Assembly (NCBI GenBank): GCA_900547165.1 | Contig: URFZ01000012.1 | Span: forward strand, 3,637-67,636 | Direction: 5' to 3' | Length of the DNA stretch: 64,000 nucleotides | From: an uncultured Eubacteriales bacterium | Lineage (GTDB): Bacteria; Bacillota; Clostridia; Oscillospirales; UBA644 | Part shown: piece by piece, positions 53,813 through 61,565 of the stretch | How positions within the stretch are numbered: position 1 is the first letter of the stretch | Layout: every line of letters starts with the position of its first letter | Made by a program: the position numbers and the translations under genes | The notes under the pieces: generated by a model | Told to the model about the DNA's origin: nothing | Seen by the model: only the letters and a program-made list of their open reading frames with translations | Database searches by the model: none

Positions 53813-55489
53813 TCAGAAAAGTCCAGTGATCCTGCCGTTTTCGTCAACGTCGATACGTTCTGCGGCGGGTGATTTGGGAAGTCCCGGCATGGTCATAATG
53901 TCGCCCGTCAAAACCACTATAAAGCCCGCGCCTGCGGAAACCTTGACATTCTTTACCGTTACGGTAAAGCCTATGGGTGCGCCGAGAAGAGTCGGGTCGT
54001 CGGAAAAACTGTACTGAGTTTTTGCGATGCAGACGGGCAGATTCCCGAATCCGAGTTGTTCCAAGCGCTTTAACTGCTTTTTCGCGGCGGAAGAAAACTC
54101 CACGCCGTCGCCGCCGTATATTTTTTTAACAACGGCTTCTATCTTCTTTTCAATGGGAATATCAAGCTCGTAAGAGAACGTGAAATCGCCTTTATCTTCT
54201 TCGCAAAGACGAATGACTTCGCGCGCAAGGGCTTCTCCTCCCTTGCCGCCGTCCGCCCAAACGGTTGAAAGAACTGTGTTTACGCCGAGCGCACGGCATT
54301 CGCGTATAACCTCCTCAATTTCGGCGTCGGTGTCGGTCGGGAAACGGTTTACGGCGACAACACACGGAAGTTTATAAACATTTTTGATGTTGGAAACATG
54401 GCGGAGCAGATTGGGAAGTCCCTTTGCAAGGGCGTCGAGATTTTCCGTTCCGAGCTCCGTTTTCGGAACGCCGCCGTGCATTTTAAGAGCGCGAATCGTG
54501 GCAACAACAACGACGGCGGACGGAGTAAGTCCCGCCATACGGCATTTTATATCAAGGAATTTTTCCGCACCGAGGTCTGCGCCGAAGCCCGCTTCCGTAA
54601 CAGTGTAGTCGCTCATGCAAAGCGAAAGTCGGGTGGCGGTAACGGAATTGCAGCCGTGCGCGATATTTGCGAACGGGCCTCCGTGAACAAATGCGGGAGT
54701 GCCTTCAAGCGTCTGAACAAGGTTCGGTTTCAAAGCGTCTTTCAGGAGCGCAGTCATAGCGCCTGCTGCTTTGAGTTGACCGCAGGTCACGGGCTCGTCG
54801 TTATAGGTATAGCCGACGATAATGCGCGCAAGACGCTGTTTCAGATCTGATATAGACGAGGAAAGGCAAAGCACCGCCATTATCTCGGAAGCGACGGTTA
54901 TATCGTAGCCGTCCTCACGCGGAACGCCGTTCGCCCTGCCGCCCAAGCCGTCAACAACAAAGCGCAGTTGGCGGTCGTTCATATCAACGCAGCGTCTCCA
55001 TGTTATGCGACGGGAGTCGATGCCGAGAGCGTTGCCCTGATGTATATGATTGTCTATCATCGCGGCAAGCAGGTTGTTTGCCGCCCCTATCGCGTGAAAA
55101 TCGCCCGTAAAATGCAGGTTTATATCTTCCATGGGCACGACCTGCGCATATCCGCCGCCCGCCGCGCCGCCTTTTACACCGAAAACGGGGCCGAGAGACG
55201 GTTCGCGAAGAGCCACCGTAACATTCCTGCCTATGCGTTTAAGTCCGTCGGCAAGGCCTATCGTCGTGGTCGTTTTTCCCTCGCCGGCGGGGGTCGGAGT
55301 CATGGCGGTCACCAAAACGAGTTTGCCCTCTTTGCCCGCTCTGTCGGCAAGCAGGGAAAGGTCGATTTTTGCCTTGTATTTTCCGTACTGCTCAATATAT
55401 TTTTCGTCAACGCCCGCCGCAGAGGCTATTTCTGTTATCGGCTTCATTTGACAAGCCTGCGCTATTTCTATATCCGAAAGGTATGCCAT
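53813..55489 (-). CDS. fhs: Formate-tetrahydrofolate ligase
   Basis: A 558-residue enzyme that makes 10-formyl-THF from formate, THF and ATP, the entry of formate into one-carbon metabolism and the Wood-Ljungdahl methyl branch. The ATP loop 'PTPAGEGKTTTTIGL' and 'REPSLGPVFGVKGGAAGGGYAQVVPMEDINLHFTGD'-type core (positions about 90-125) are intact. In this organism it can capture formate left from NrdD or from pyruvate formate-lyase. The ATG at 55489 follows AAGGAG; the frame before it is leader. It has its own promoter and lies after the pyr operon in the same direction. Confidence 0.97.
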   Translation of the reverse strand: MAYLSDIEIAQACQMKPITEIASAAGVDEKYIEQYGKYKAKIDLSLLADRAGKEGKLVLVTAMTPTPAGEGKTTTTIGLADGLKRIGRNVTVALREPSLGPVFGVKGGAAGGGYAQVVPMEDINLHFTGDFHAIGAANNLLAAMIDNHIHQGNALGIDSRRITWRRCVDMNDRQLRFVVDGLGGRANGVPREDGYDITVASEIMAVLCLSSSISDLKQRLARIIVGYTYNDEPVTCGQLKAAGAMTALLKDALKPNLVQTLEGTPAFVHGGPFANIAHGCNSVTATRLSLCMSDYTVTEAGFGADLGAEKFLDIKCRMAGLTPSAVVVVATIRALKMHGGVPKTELGTENLDALAKGLPNLLRHVSNIKNVYKLPCVVAVNRFPTDTDAEIEEVIRECRALGVNTVLSTVWADGGKGGEALAREVIRLCEEDKGDFTFSYELDIPIEKKIEAVVKKIYGGDGVEFSSAAKKQLKRLEQLGFGNLPVCIAKTQYSFSDDPTLLGAPIGFTVTVKNVKVSAGAGFIVVLTGDIMTMPGLPKSPAAERIDVDENGRITGLF

Positions 55490-55590
55490 ACAGTTCCGTT
55501 CTCCTTTTTCTCCCGTAAAAACTATGCGCCCGACCGCAACAGTCAGACGCATGGTGAGTATTCTCAATCTAAACGGTCTTTATACCTTTT

Positions 55591-55619
55591 ATTATATCAA
55601 AGATTTTCGCTCACGTCAA
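55591..55619 (-). promoter_or_regulatory. Promoter of fhs
   Basis: TTGACG (55619-55614), 17 nt, TATAAT (55596-55591) on the reverse strand. The leader of about 95 nt holds an ATGCG/CGCAT hairpin near 55535-55555. Confidence 0.82.
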
Positions 55620-55638
55620 GAGGAAAAGCCTTTTCCGA

Positions 55639-56055
55639 TCAGTTTTGTTTCGTATCGCAGTAAATGCAACGATATGTTTTTGTTTCGGGATCCGTCAGTC
55701 GGAAAACATGGTCGAGATCCGCTTCCGTCGATGTGATACATCTCGGATTTTTACAGAAAAGGACATTTGTCAGTTTTTCGGGCGCCGAGATCTTCTTTTT
55801 TTCAACTATCTCGCCGTTTCTGATAACATTTACCGTCACGGACGGATCAACATAGCCGATAACGTCAAGGTCGATATCTATATCCGCGTCGATTTTTATT
55901 ATATCTTTCTTTCCTTTTTTGACGCTCGGAACGTTTCTTATCATGGCAACGGGGCAGTCGAGGTCATCAAGATGAAGAAGAGAATAAAGTTTCATACCGT
56001 TGCCCGCGCCGATATGGTCGATGACAAAACCCGTTTTTACGCTGTCTATATTCAT
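55639..56055 (-). CDS. pyrI: Aspartate carbamoyltransferase regulatory subunit PyrI
   Basis: A 138-residue regulatory chain that binds CTP/UTP or ATP and tunes PyrB. The C-terminal zinc site has 'CKNPRC' and 'CIYC', which hold it to the catalytic chain. The N-terminal 'GFVIDHIGAGNGMKLYSLL' is the nucleotide-binding part. It overlaps pyrB by 4 nt (ATGA), which fits equal production of both chains. It is the last gene of the pyr operon. Confidence 0.96.
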   Translation of the reverse strand: MNIDSVKTGFVIDHIGAGNGMKLYSLLHLDDLDCPVAMIRNVPSVKKGKKDIIKIDADIDIDLDVIGYVDPSVTVNVIRNGEIVEKKKISAPEKLTNVLFCKNPRCITSTEADLDHVFRLTDPETKTYRCIYCDTKQN

Positions 56056-56969
56056 ACGTTTACCCCCAAAAGTTTCATTATAAGCGCCATTCTGATATAT
56101 CTGCCGTTATGCGCCTGTTTGAAATAGCAGGCTCTCGGGTCGCCGTCCACATCGGTCGCAATTTCTCCGACGCGCGGCAGCGGATGCAGAACGCACATAT
56201 CGGGGCGCGCCCGTTTCATCTTCTCCGCGTCAAGGATATAACAGTTCTTCAAACGCAGATAGTCCTCTTCGTTGAAGAAGCGCTCGCGTTGAACGCGCGT
56301 CATGTAAAGAATGTCAAGGTCGGAAATGACCTCGTCAAGAGATGCGCTCTGCGTGTAGGGAATATTCTTTTTCTTTATGTATTCCTGTTTGACAAAGCCG
56401 GGAAGTTTAAGTTCTTCGGGCGATATAAGAACAAATTCCACGCCCTCGTAACGGGACATCGCGCCGATGAGAGAGTGAACGGTTCTGCCGAATTTGAGGT
56501 CGCCGCAAAGTCCGATTTTGAGGTTGTCAAATCTGCCTTTTTCGCGGTGTACGGTCAAAAGGTCGGTCAGGGTCTGCGTGGGGTGATAATGTCCGCCGTC
56601 GCCCGCGTTGATAAGAGGTACGGCACTGTGTCTTGCCCCGACTATCGGCGCGCCCTCTTTCGGGTGTCTCATGGCAATTATGTCGGCGTAACCGCTGACG
56701 ACTTCAAGAGTATCGGCAACGCTTTCGCCCTTTGACGCGGAACTTGAAGACGCTTCGGAAAATCCGAGCGTACTGCCGCCGAGGGAAAGCATCGCGGACT
56801 CAAAGCTGAGCCTTGTTCTTGTTGACGGCTCAAAAAAGAGCGTTGCAAGAATCTTGCCTTTGCACACATCGGCATACTTTTCGGGGGTCTTCATAATATC
56901 TTCCGCAACGCGGATAAGGTCGTCTATCTCTTCGACCGAGAGGTCGAGAATGTTTATCAGATCTTTCAT
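56052..56969 (-). CDS. pyrB: Aspartate carbamoyltransferase catalytic subunit PyrB
   Basis: A 305-residue enzyme joining carbamoyl phosphate and aspartate. Motifs 'FFEPSTRTRLSFESAM' (carbamoyl phosphate), 'HPTQTLTDL' and 'HPLPRVGEI' are intact. GGAG lies 7 nt before the ATG at 56969; a TTG at 56987 lies within the ribosome site region and is rejected. Starts 2 nt after pyrE. Confidence 0.97.
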   Translation of the reverse strand: MKDLINILDLSVEEIDDLIRVAEDIMKTPEKYADVCKGKILATLFFEPSTRTRLSFESAMLSLGGSTLGFSEASSSSASKGESVADTLEVVSGYADIIAMRHPKEGAPIVGARHSAVPLINAGDGGHYHPTQTLTDLLTVHREKGRFDNLKIGLCGDLKFGRTVHSLIGAMSRYEGVEFVLISPEELKLPGFVKQEYIKKKNIPYTQSASLDEVISDLDILYMTRVQRERFFNEEDYLRLKNCYILDAEKMKRARPDMCVLHPLPRVGEIATDVDGDPRACYFKQAHNGRYIRMALIMKLLGVNV

Positions 56970-56971
56970 TG

Positions 56972-57613
56972 TTACGCTCCTATCCAAGACTCGTCCGACG
57001 GATCGTTTCTGAAAGCAATAAGTCTTTCAACATCTTCTTTCCTGATATATCCCTCTTCCGCAGCGACCTCCGCTATCGCGTCAAAGTTTGTCAGACTGAC
57101 ATTTTTGACATTTGCTTCGGCAAGTCTTTCAAGTCCCTTTTTCATTCCGTATGTGAATATGCTGACAACGCCGAGAACATCGGCACCCGCTTCGCGCAGG
57201 GCGTCCACTACGTCGATAACGCTGCCTCCCGTTGAGATCAGGTCTTCCACAACAACGACTTTCTGCCCCTCTTCAAGCCTGCCCTCTATTCTGTTTTTTC
57301 TGCCGTGATCCTTTGCTCCGGAGCGGACATAGCCCATGGGCATACCCATAAGGTGACCGACTATCGCGGCGTGCGCTATGCCGGCGGTCGAGGTTCCCAT
57401 AAGCACTTCGGCATCGGGATAATTTGCTTTTACAAGTTCGGCAAGACCGTTTTCAACGTCGTTGCGGACGGCGGGAGCGGTCAGGGTCAGCCTGTTATCG
57501 CAATAAACGGGGCTTTTAATGCCGCTTGCCCATGTAAACGGCTCGTCGGGGCGAAAGAAAACCGCCTTTATCCCGAGCAGGTCTTTTGCAATAAGTCTTT
57601 CTGTTTCAGTCAT
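56972..57613 (-). CDS. pyrE: Orotate phosphoribosyltransferase PyrE
   Basis: A 213-residue PRTase making OMP from orotate and PRPP. The PRPP loop 'VVVVEDLISTGGSVIDVV' and the flexible loop 'KDHGRKNRIEGRL' are present. The ATG at 57613 is chosen since GGAGG is 8 nt upstream; the ATG at 57619 is too close. 16 bp after pyrF. Confidence 0.95.
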   Translation of the reverse strand: MTETERLIAKDLLGIKAVFFRPDEPFTWASGIKSPVYCDNRLTLTAPAVRNDVENGLAELVKANYPDAEVLMGTSTAGIAHAAIVGHLMGMPMGYVRSGAKDHGRKNRIEGRLEEGQKVVVVEDLISTGGSVIDVVDALREAGADVLGVVSIFTYGMKKGLERLAEANVKNVSLTNFDAIAEVAAEEGYIRKEDVERLIAFRNDPSDESWIGA

Positions 57614-57629
57614 TTTCATATCCTCCGTT

Positions 57630-58328
57630 TTAATCAACAAATTCGCGAACGCATCTTTCATAAGCCGCGACAGGGTCTTCCGCCTGCGTCACGGGACGTC
57701 CGACAACGATGTAATCCGAACCTTCCGCCTTTGCCTGTGCGGGGGTCATAACTCTTTTTTGGTCGGCAATATCTCCGTCCGCAAAGCGCACGCCGGGCGT
57801 GACCGTCAAAAAGTTTTTGCCGCAGGCAGAGTGAACCTTTTTTGCTTCAAGCGGGGAGCAGACAACGCCGTCAAGTCCCGAAGCCGCCGCATTTTTCGCG
57901 TAATGCTCAACAACATCGGCAAGAGGGCTTTCTATAAGAAGTTCCTTTTTCATCGTCTCTTCATCGGTCGATGTCAACTGCGTGACCGCGATAAGCAGCG
58001 GTCTTGTACCGTCTGCTCTTGTCAAGCCCTCGACAGCCGCAGTCATCATTCTGCCCGTTCCCGCCGCATGGACATTGCACATATCCACATCAAGCGCAGA
58101 AAGCACTTTCATCGCCTTTTTGACGGTGTTCGGAATGTCGTGCAGTTTCAGATCGAGAAAAATTTTATGTCCGCGCGCTTTTATGTCGCGAACTATCTGC
58201 GGTCCCTCCGCATAAAACAGTTCCATGCCTATTTTGACAAACGGTTTTCTGTCCGTGAACCTATCAAGAAAGTCAAAGACTTCTTTTCTTGTTGCAAAAT
58301 CACAGGCTACTATTACATCCTTACCCAC
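57630..58328 (-). CDS. pyrF: Orotidine 5'-phosphate decarboxylase PyrF
   Basis: A 232-residue class I OMP decarboxylase, the last step to UMP. The catalytic tetrad lies in 'FLDLKLHDIPNT' and the N-terminal 'VACDFATRKE'. It starts at GTG (58328) with GGAGG 7 nt upstream, overlapping pyrD by 8 nt. Confidence 0.95.
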   Translation of the reverse strand: MGKDVIVACDFATRKEVFDFLDRFTDRKPFVKIGMELFYAEGPQIVRDIKARGHKIFLDLKLHDIPNTVKKAMKVLSALDVDMCNVHAAGTGRMMTAAVEGLTRADGTRPLLIAVTQLTSTDEETMKKELLIESPLADVVEHYAKNAAASGLDGVVCSPLEAKKVHSACGKNFLTVTPGVRFADGDIADQKRVMTPAQAKAEGSDYIVVGRPVTQAEDPVAAYERCVREFVD

Positions 58329-59238
58329 GATGAGCCCTCCCTATAATATCTTTCAGATTTTCTATTCCGTACTTATCCATAACCTGCGGCAGATCAGCAA
58401 TAATGTTTTTGCAGGCGAACGGGTCGATAAGGTTTGCCGCACCGACTTCAACGGCGCAAGCACCCGCGCTCATCATTTCCAGAACATCTTCCGCGGTCGC
58501 AACTCCGCCGCACCCGATTATCGGGATATTGCACGCGCCGCTCACCTGATACACGGCTCTGACGGCAACAGGGAAAACCGCGCTGCCCGAAAGCCCGCCC
58601 GTAACATTTGCAAGCACGGGACGACCGGTTCGCAGGTCAAGTCTCATACCGAGCAGGGTGTTTATCAGACAAAGCCCGTCCGCACCCGCATCTTCGCACG
58701 CTTTTGCAACGGCGACTATATCGGTCACATTCGGCGAAAGTTTTGGTATGACAGGTTTTTTGACTGCCTTTTTGACGGCTGCGACGACTTCCGCGGCGGC
58801 TTTTGGGTCGCTGCCGAAATTCGTGCCTCCGCTGTGAACGTTGGGACAACTCACGTTGATTTCCAGCCAGCCGACAGACTCTTCCGCATCAAGGTTTTCG
58901 CTGACGCGAACATATTCGTCAACTGAAAACCCGCCGACATTTGCGATGACCTTTTTCGAAAAACACTTTCCGAGTTTCGGCAATTCTTCGGAAACGACTT
59001 TTTCGACGCCGGGATTCTGCAATCCGACCGCATTGAGCATTCCCGACGGAGTCTCCGCAATTCTCGGCGTGGGATTTCCGAAACGGGGCTCGGCGGTCGT
59101 TCCCTTGAACGAAAATGTTCCGAGAATATTTATATCGTAAAGCTCCGCAAACTCATATCCGTACCCGAAAGTTCCGGAAGCCGGAATAACGGGATTGTCA
59201 AGTGTTATTCCGCATAGTTCGGTTTTCAGTCTTTCCAT
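58321..59238 (-). CDS. pyrD: Dihydroorotate dehydrogenase B catalytic subunit PyrD
   Basis: A 305-residue class 1B enzyme using FMN. The active-site Cys is in 'INVSCPNVHSGG'; 'NAVGLQNPG' and 'GCGGVATAEDVLEM' bind substrate and FMN. It works with PyrK to pass electrons to NAD+, as expected for an anaerobe. It overlaps pyrK by 13 nt. Confidence 0.96.
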   Translation of the reverse strand: MERLKTELCGITLDNPVIPASGTFGYGYEFAELYDINILGTFSFKGTTAEPRFGNPTPRIAETPSGMLNAVGLQNPGVEKVVSEELPKLGKCFSKKVIANVGGFSVDEYVRVSENLDAEESVGWLEINVSCPNVHSGGTNFGSDPKAAAEVVAAVKKAVKKPVIPKLSPNVTDIVAVAKACEDAGADGLCLINTLLGMRLDLRTGRPVLANVTGGLSGSAVFPVAVRAVYQVSGACNIPIIGCGGVATAEDVLEMMSAGACAVEVGAANLIDPFACKNIIADLPQVMDKYGIENLKDIIGRAHRG

Positions 59239-59963
59239 ATTATCTCCTCTCTTTCAAGCACGGGACCGTCACGGCATATACGCTTGTTTCCGTAAAGCGT
59301 TTTGCAGGAACAACCCATACACGCGCCGAAGCCGCAGCCCATACGCTCTTCAAAACTGAACTGCGCCGACGTCCTGCAAACGGCGTTGACGGCGCAGAAC
59401 ATCGGTTCGGGACCGCAGGTATAAACATACGAATAATCGAGATGTTTCATCACGTCCGTGACAAACCCTTTCTCACCGTAAGAACCGTCCGCCGTGGCGA
59501 CAAAAACTTTCGCACCCGCCTTTTTGAACTCATCTTCATAAAAGACTTCATCTTTTGTGTTAAATCCTATGATAACCGAAACGCTTTTGCCCTCGGCAAC
59601 AAGGTTTTCGCAAAGTCCGAGCATCGGGGGCGTTCCCACACCGCCGCCTATCAGAAGCGGCTTTTGCCCGCTTTTTGAAGTGTCAAACCCGTTTCCGAGC
59701 CCGACAAGCGCGTTGAGCGTTTCGCCTTTTTTCATACGGCTCATTTGTTCCGTTCCTTTTCCGACGGTCTTGTAAACAAGCGTCAGTTTTCCTGTTTCAT
59801 ATCGGCAGACCGAGATGGGACGGCGCAGAAAAAGTCCGTCGAGTTTCAGATCAACGAACTGCCCGGGAGCGGTTATTGCCGAAGTGTCGCCCGCAAGCGT
59901 CATTTCGTATATGTTCTTTGCCAACGGTCTGTTTGAAGTTATTTCGAATACTGTCTCTTTCAT
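59226..59963 (-). CDS. pyrK: Dihydroorotate dehydrogenase B electron transfer subunit PyrK
   Basis: A 245-residue FAD and 2Fe-2S protein. 'FLRRPISVCR' binds FAD, 'LIGGGVGTPP' binds NAD, and the cluster cysteines lie in 'GCGFGACMGCSCKT' with a further Cys in 'RICRDGP'. Start at 59963 with AGGGG just upstream and a 4-nt overlap with pyrC. Confidence 0.95.
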   Translation of the reverse strand: MKETVFEITSNRPLAKNIYEMTLAGDTSAITAPGQFVDLKLDGLFLRRPISVCRYETGKLTLVYKTVGKGTEQMSRMKKGETLNALVGLGNGFDTSKSGQKPLLIGGGVGTPPMLGLCENLVAEGKSVSVIIGFNTKDEVFYEDEFKKAGAKVFVATADGSYGEKGFVTDVMKHLDYSYVYTCGPEPMFCAVNAVCRTSAQFSFEERMGCGFGACMGCSCKTLYGNKRICRDGPVLEREEIIWKD

Positions 59964-61141
59964 ATTATCCCCTGTCCCCCGTAAACGGTCAGAACGCATT
60001 CCCCGAAAACTTCTCTGCCCGCAAACGGCGTTGCTCTGCCTTTTGTTTTGAATGTGTTCGGGTCAACCGTGTATTTTGCTTCGAGATCGAACACCGTAAA
60101 GCCGGTGTCTCCGCCTATGCCGAAACGCCTGCGGGGCGAACAACTCATAAGATCAACAAGTTTTTCAAGCGTTATGACGTTCTTTTTCACAAGTTCGGTG
60201 TAAAGCACGGGAAACGCCGTTTCAAGTCCGACCACACCCATCAGGCTCTTTTCAAGCCCTTTTGATTTTTCCTCCGCGGAGTGCGGCGCATGATCGGTGG
60301 CTATCATATCTATCGTACCGTCCTGCAAGCCCGCTATAAGCGCGGCTCTGTCCTCGGAACTTCTCAGCGGCGGGTTCATCTTAAAACGTCCGTCCTCTTG
60401 CAGGTCATCGTCACACAAAACAAGATAATGCGGAGCGGTCTCGCAGGTCACGTCAACGCCGTTTTTCTTCGCGTTCCGAATAAGTTCGACGCTTTCTTTG
60501 CACGAAATATGGCAGACGTGATAAGCGCAGCCCGTCCGACGGGCAAGTTCGATATCCCGTGCTACCTGGGCATATTCGCTCTCAGAACAGATTCCTCTGT
60601 GTCCGTGTTTTTTCGCATACTCGCCGTCGTGGATATATCCGCCTTTGAGCAAAGAGTTCTGCTCGCAATGCGCGGCAACCGTTTTTCCGAGACGTTTTGC
60701 CCTCGTCATGGCGGCAAGCATCATTTCTTCATTCTGAACGCCGCGCCCGTCGTCGGAAAAAGCGCAGACGAACGGAGCAATTCCGTCAAGGTCGGCAAGT
60801 TCCTCGCCCTTTTCGCCTTTTGTCAACGCGCCGTAAGGCAGAACCCGTATTTTTGCGAAATGATCTATCGCGTCCATTTCCGCCGAAAGATTTTCAAGAC
60901 TGTCGGGCACGGGGTTCAGGTTCGGCATGGCGCAAACTGCCGTAAATCCCCCGTTTGCGGCGGCAAGGCTGCCGCTTTCCACCGTTTCTTTATAAGAAAA
61001 ACCCGGTTCGCGAAAATGAACGTGCACATCGCAAAAACCGGGGAACACAAAATATTTATCATTGTCAAATTCAGGGAAAAGTCCGTTCTTCCCGAAAAAC
61101 TCTTCCGCGCAGCTTTTTGTTTTTTCGTCGAAATATCTCAC
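59960..61141 (-). CDS. pyrC: Dihydroorotase PyrC (class I)
   Basis: A 393-residue metallohydrolase that closes carbamoyl aspartate to dihydroorotate. Metal ligands are in 'DVHVHFREPG', 'HCE', 'HVCHIS' and 'ATDHAPHS'. It starts at GTG (61141) with CGGAG 6 nt upstream. It is the first gene of pyrCKDFEBI and follows the attenuator at 61173-61262. The N-terminus is short, lacking the first strand or so of typical dihydroorotases. Confidence 0.95.
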   Translation of the reverse strand: MRYFDEKTKSCAEEFFGKNGLFPEFDNDKYFVFPGFCDVHVHFREPGFSYKETVESGSLAAANGGFTAVCAMPNLNPVPDSLENLSAEMDAIDHFAKIRVLPYGALTKGEKGEELADLDGIAPFVCAFSDDGRGVQNEEMMLAAMTRAKRLGKTVAAHCEQNSLLKGGYIHDGEYAKKHGHRGICSESEYAQVARDIELARRTGCAYHVCHISCKESVELIRNAKKNGVDVTCETAPHYLVLCDDDLQEDGRFKMNPPLRSSEDRAALIAGLQDGTIDMIATDHAPHSAEEKSKGLEKSLMGVVGLETAFPVLYTELVKKNVITLEKLVDLMSCSPRRRFGIGGDTGFTVFDLEAKYTVDPNTFKTKGRATPFAGREVFGECVLTVYGGQGII

Positions 61142-61172
61142 GCTTTTCTCCGTTCTCCGACACCTTGCGCAA

Positions 61173-61262
61173 TAAAAAAATCTTGCCCTGACGGCAAGAC
61201 GGAATTGACGTTTTTACGGTCGGGCGCAATATCCCCGAACCGATCATTCAACAATCTTGCCG
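61173..61262 (-). promoter_or_regulatory. Transcription attenuator in the pyr leader
   Basis: On the reverse strand a terminator CTTGCC-GTCAG-GGCAAG (61198-61182) runs into ATTTTTTT, 32 nt before pyrC. Upstream, CGGCAAG (61262-61256) can pair with CTTGCCG (61198-61192), the 5' arm of the terminator, making an antiterminator. Between them a CGGT-CGGG/CCCG-ACCG hairpin may switch the two. No PyrR binding loop was recognised, so the sensor may be PyrR-independent, for example reiterative transcription or polymerase pausing. Confidence 0.7.
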
Positions 61263-61295
61263 ACATCTCGTGCCGCCTTAAAAACTGTTATGATA

Positions 61296-61324
61296 ACTAT
61301 AACATATTTCCCGCCGATTGTCAA
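61296..61324 (-). promoter_or_regulatory. Promoter of the pyr operon
   Basis: TTGACA (61324-61319), 17 nt, TATAGT (61301-61296) on the reverse strand; leader about 150 nt. Confidence 0.82.
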
Positions 61325-61338
61325 CAGTCGGCGGGAAA
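61307..61338. repeat. 11-bp inverted repeat around the pyr -35 box
   Basis: TTTCCCGCCGA and TCGGCGGGAAA (61307-61317, 61328-61338) flank a 10-bp spacer that contains the TTGACA of the pyr promoter. As RNA it would form a hairpin after the Feo-associated gene; as DNA it could be an operator. Confidence 0.6.
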
Positions 61339-61382
61339 ACTTATTCTTATGTTCCGAAAAATTTACAAAGAGACCGAGTTTA

Positions 61383-61565
61383 TCACTTGCGGGCGTTTTT
61401 GCAATTGGGACAGTTTGTTTTTTCAGCGTGCGAACAGTTTGAGCAGCAACCCGAACACCCTCCCGTGCCGCAACAGCCGTGCGCTTTGTTCCGAAATATC
61501 GCAACGACGGCGACAACAGCCCAAAGCCCGACAAGCACAAGAATTATAATATCAAAAACACTCAT
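61383..61565 (-). CDS. FeoB-associated Cys-rich membrane protein
   Basis: A 60-residue protein with one N-terminal helix ('DIIILVLVGLWAVVAVVAIF') and a tail with nine cysteines ('GCCGTGGCSGCCSNC', 'CPNC'). It matches the FeoB-associated Cys-rich family (FeoC-like place in the operon), thought to help FeoB handle Fe2+. It overlaps feoB by 4 nt. Confidence 0.9.
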   Translation of the reverse strand: MSVFDIIILVLVGLWAVVAVVAIFRNKAHGCCGTGGCSGCCSNCSHAEKTNCPNCKNARK

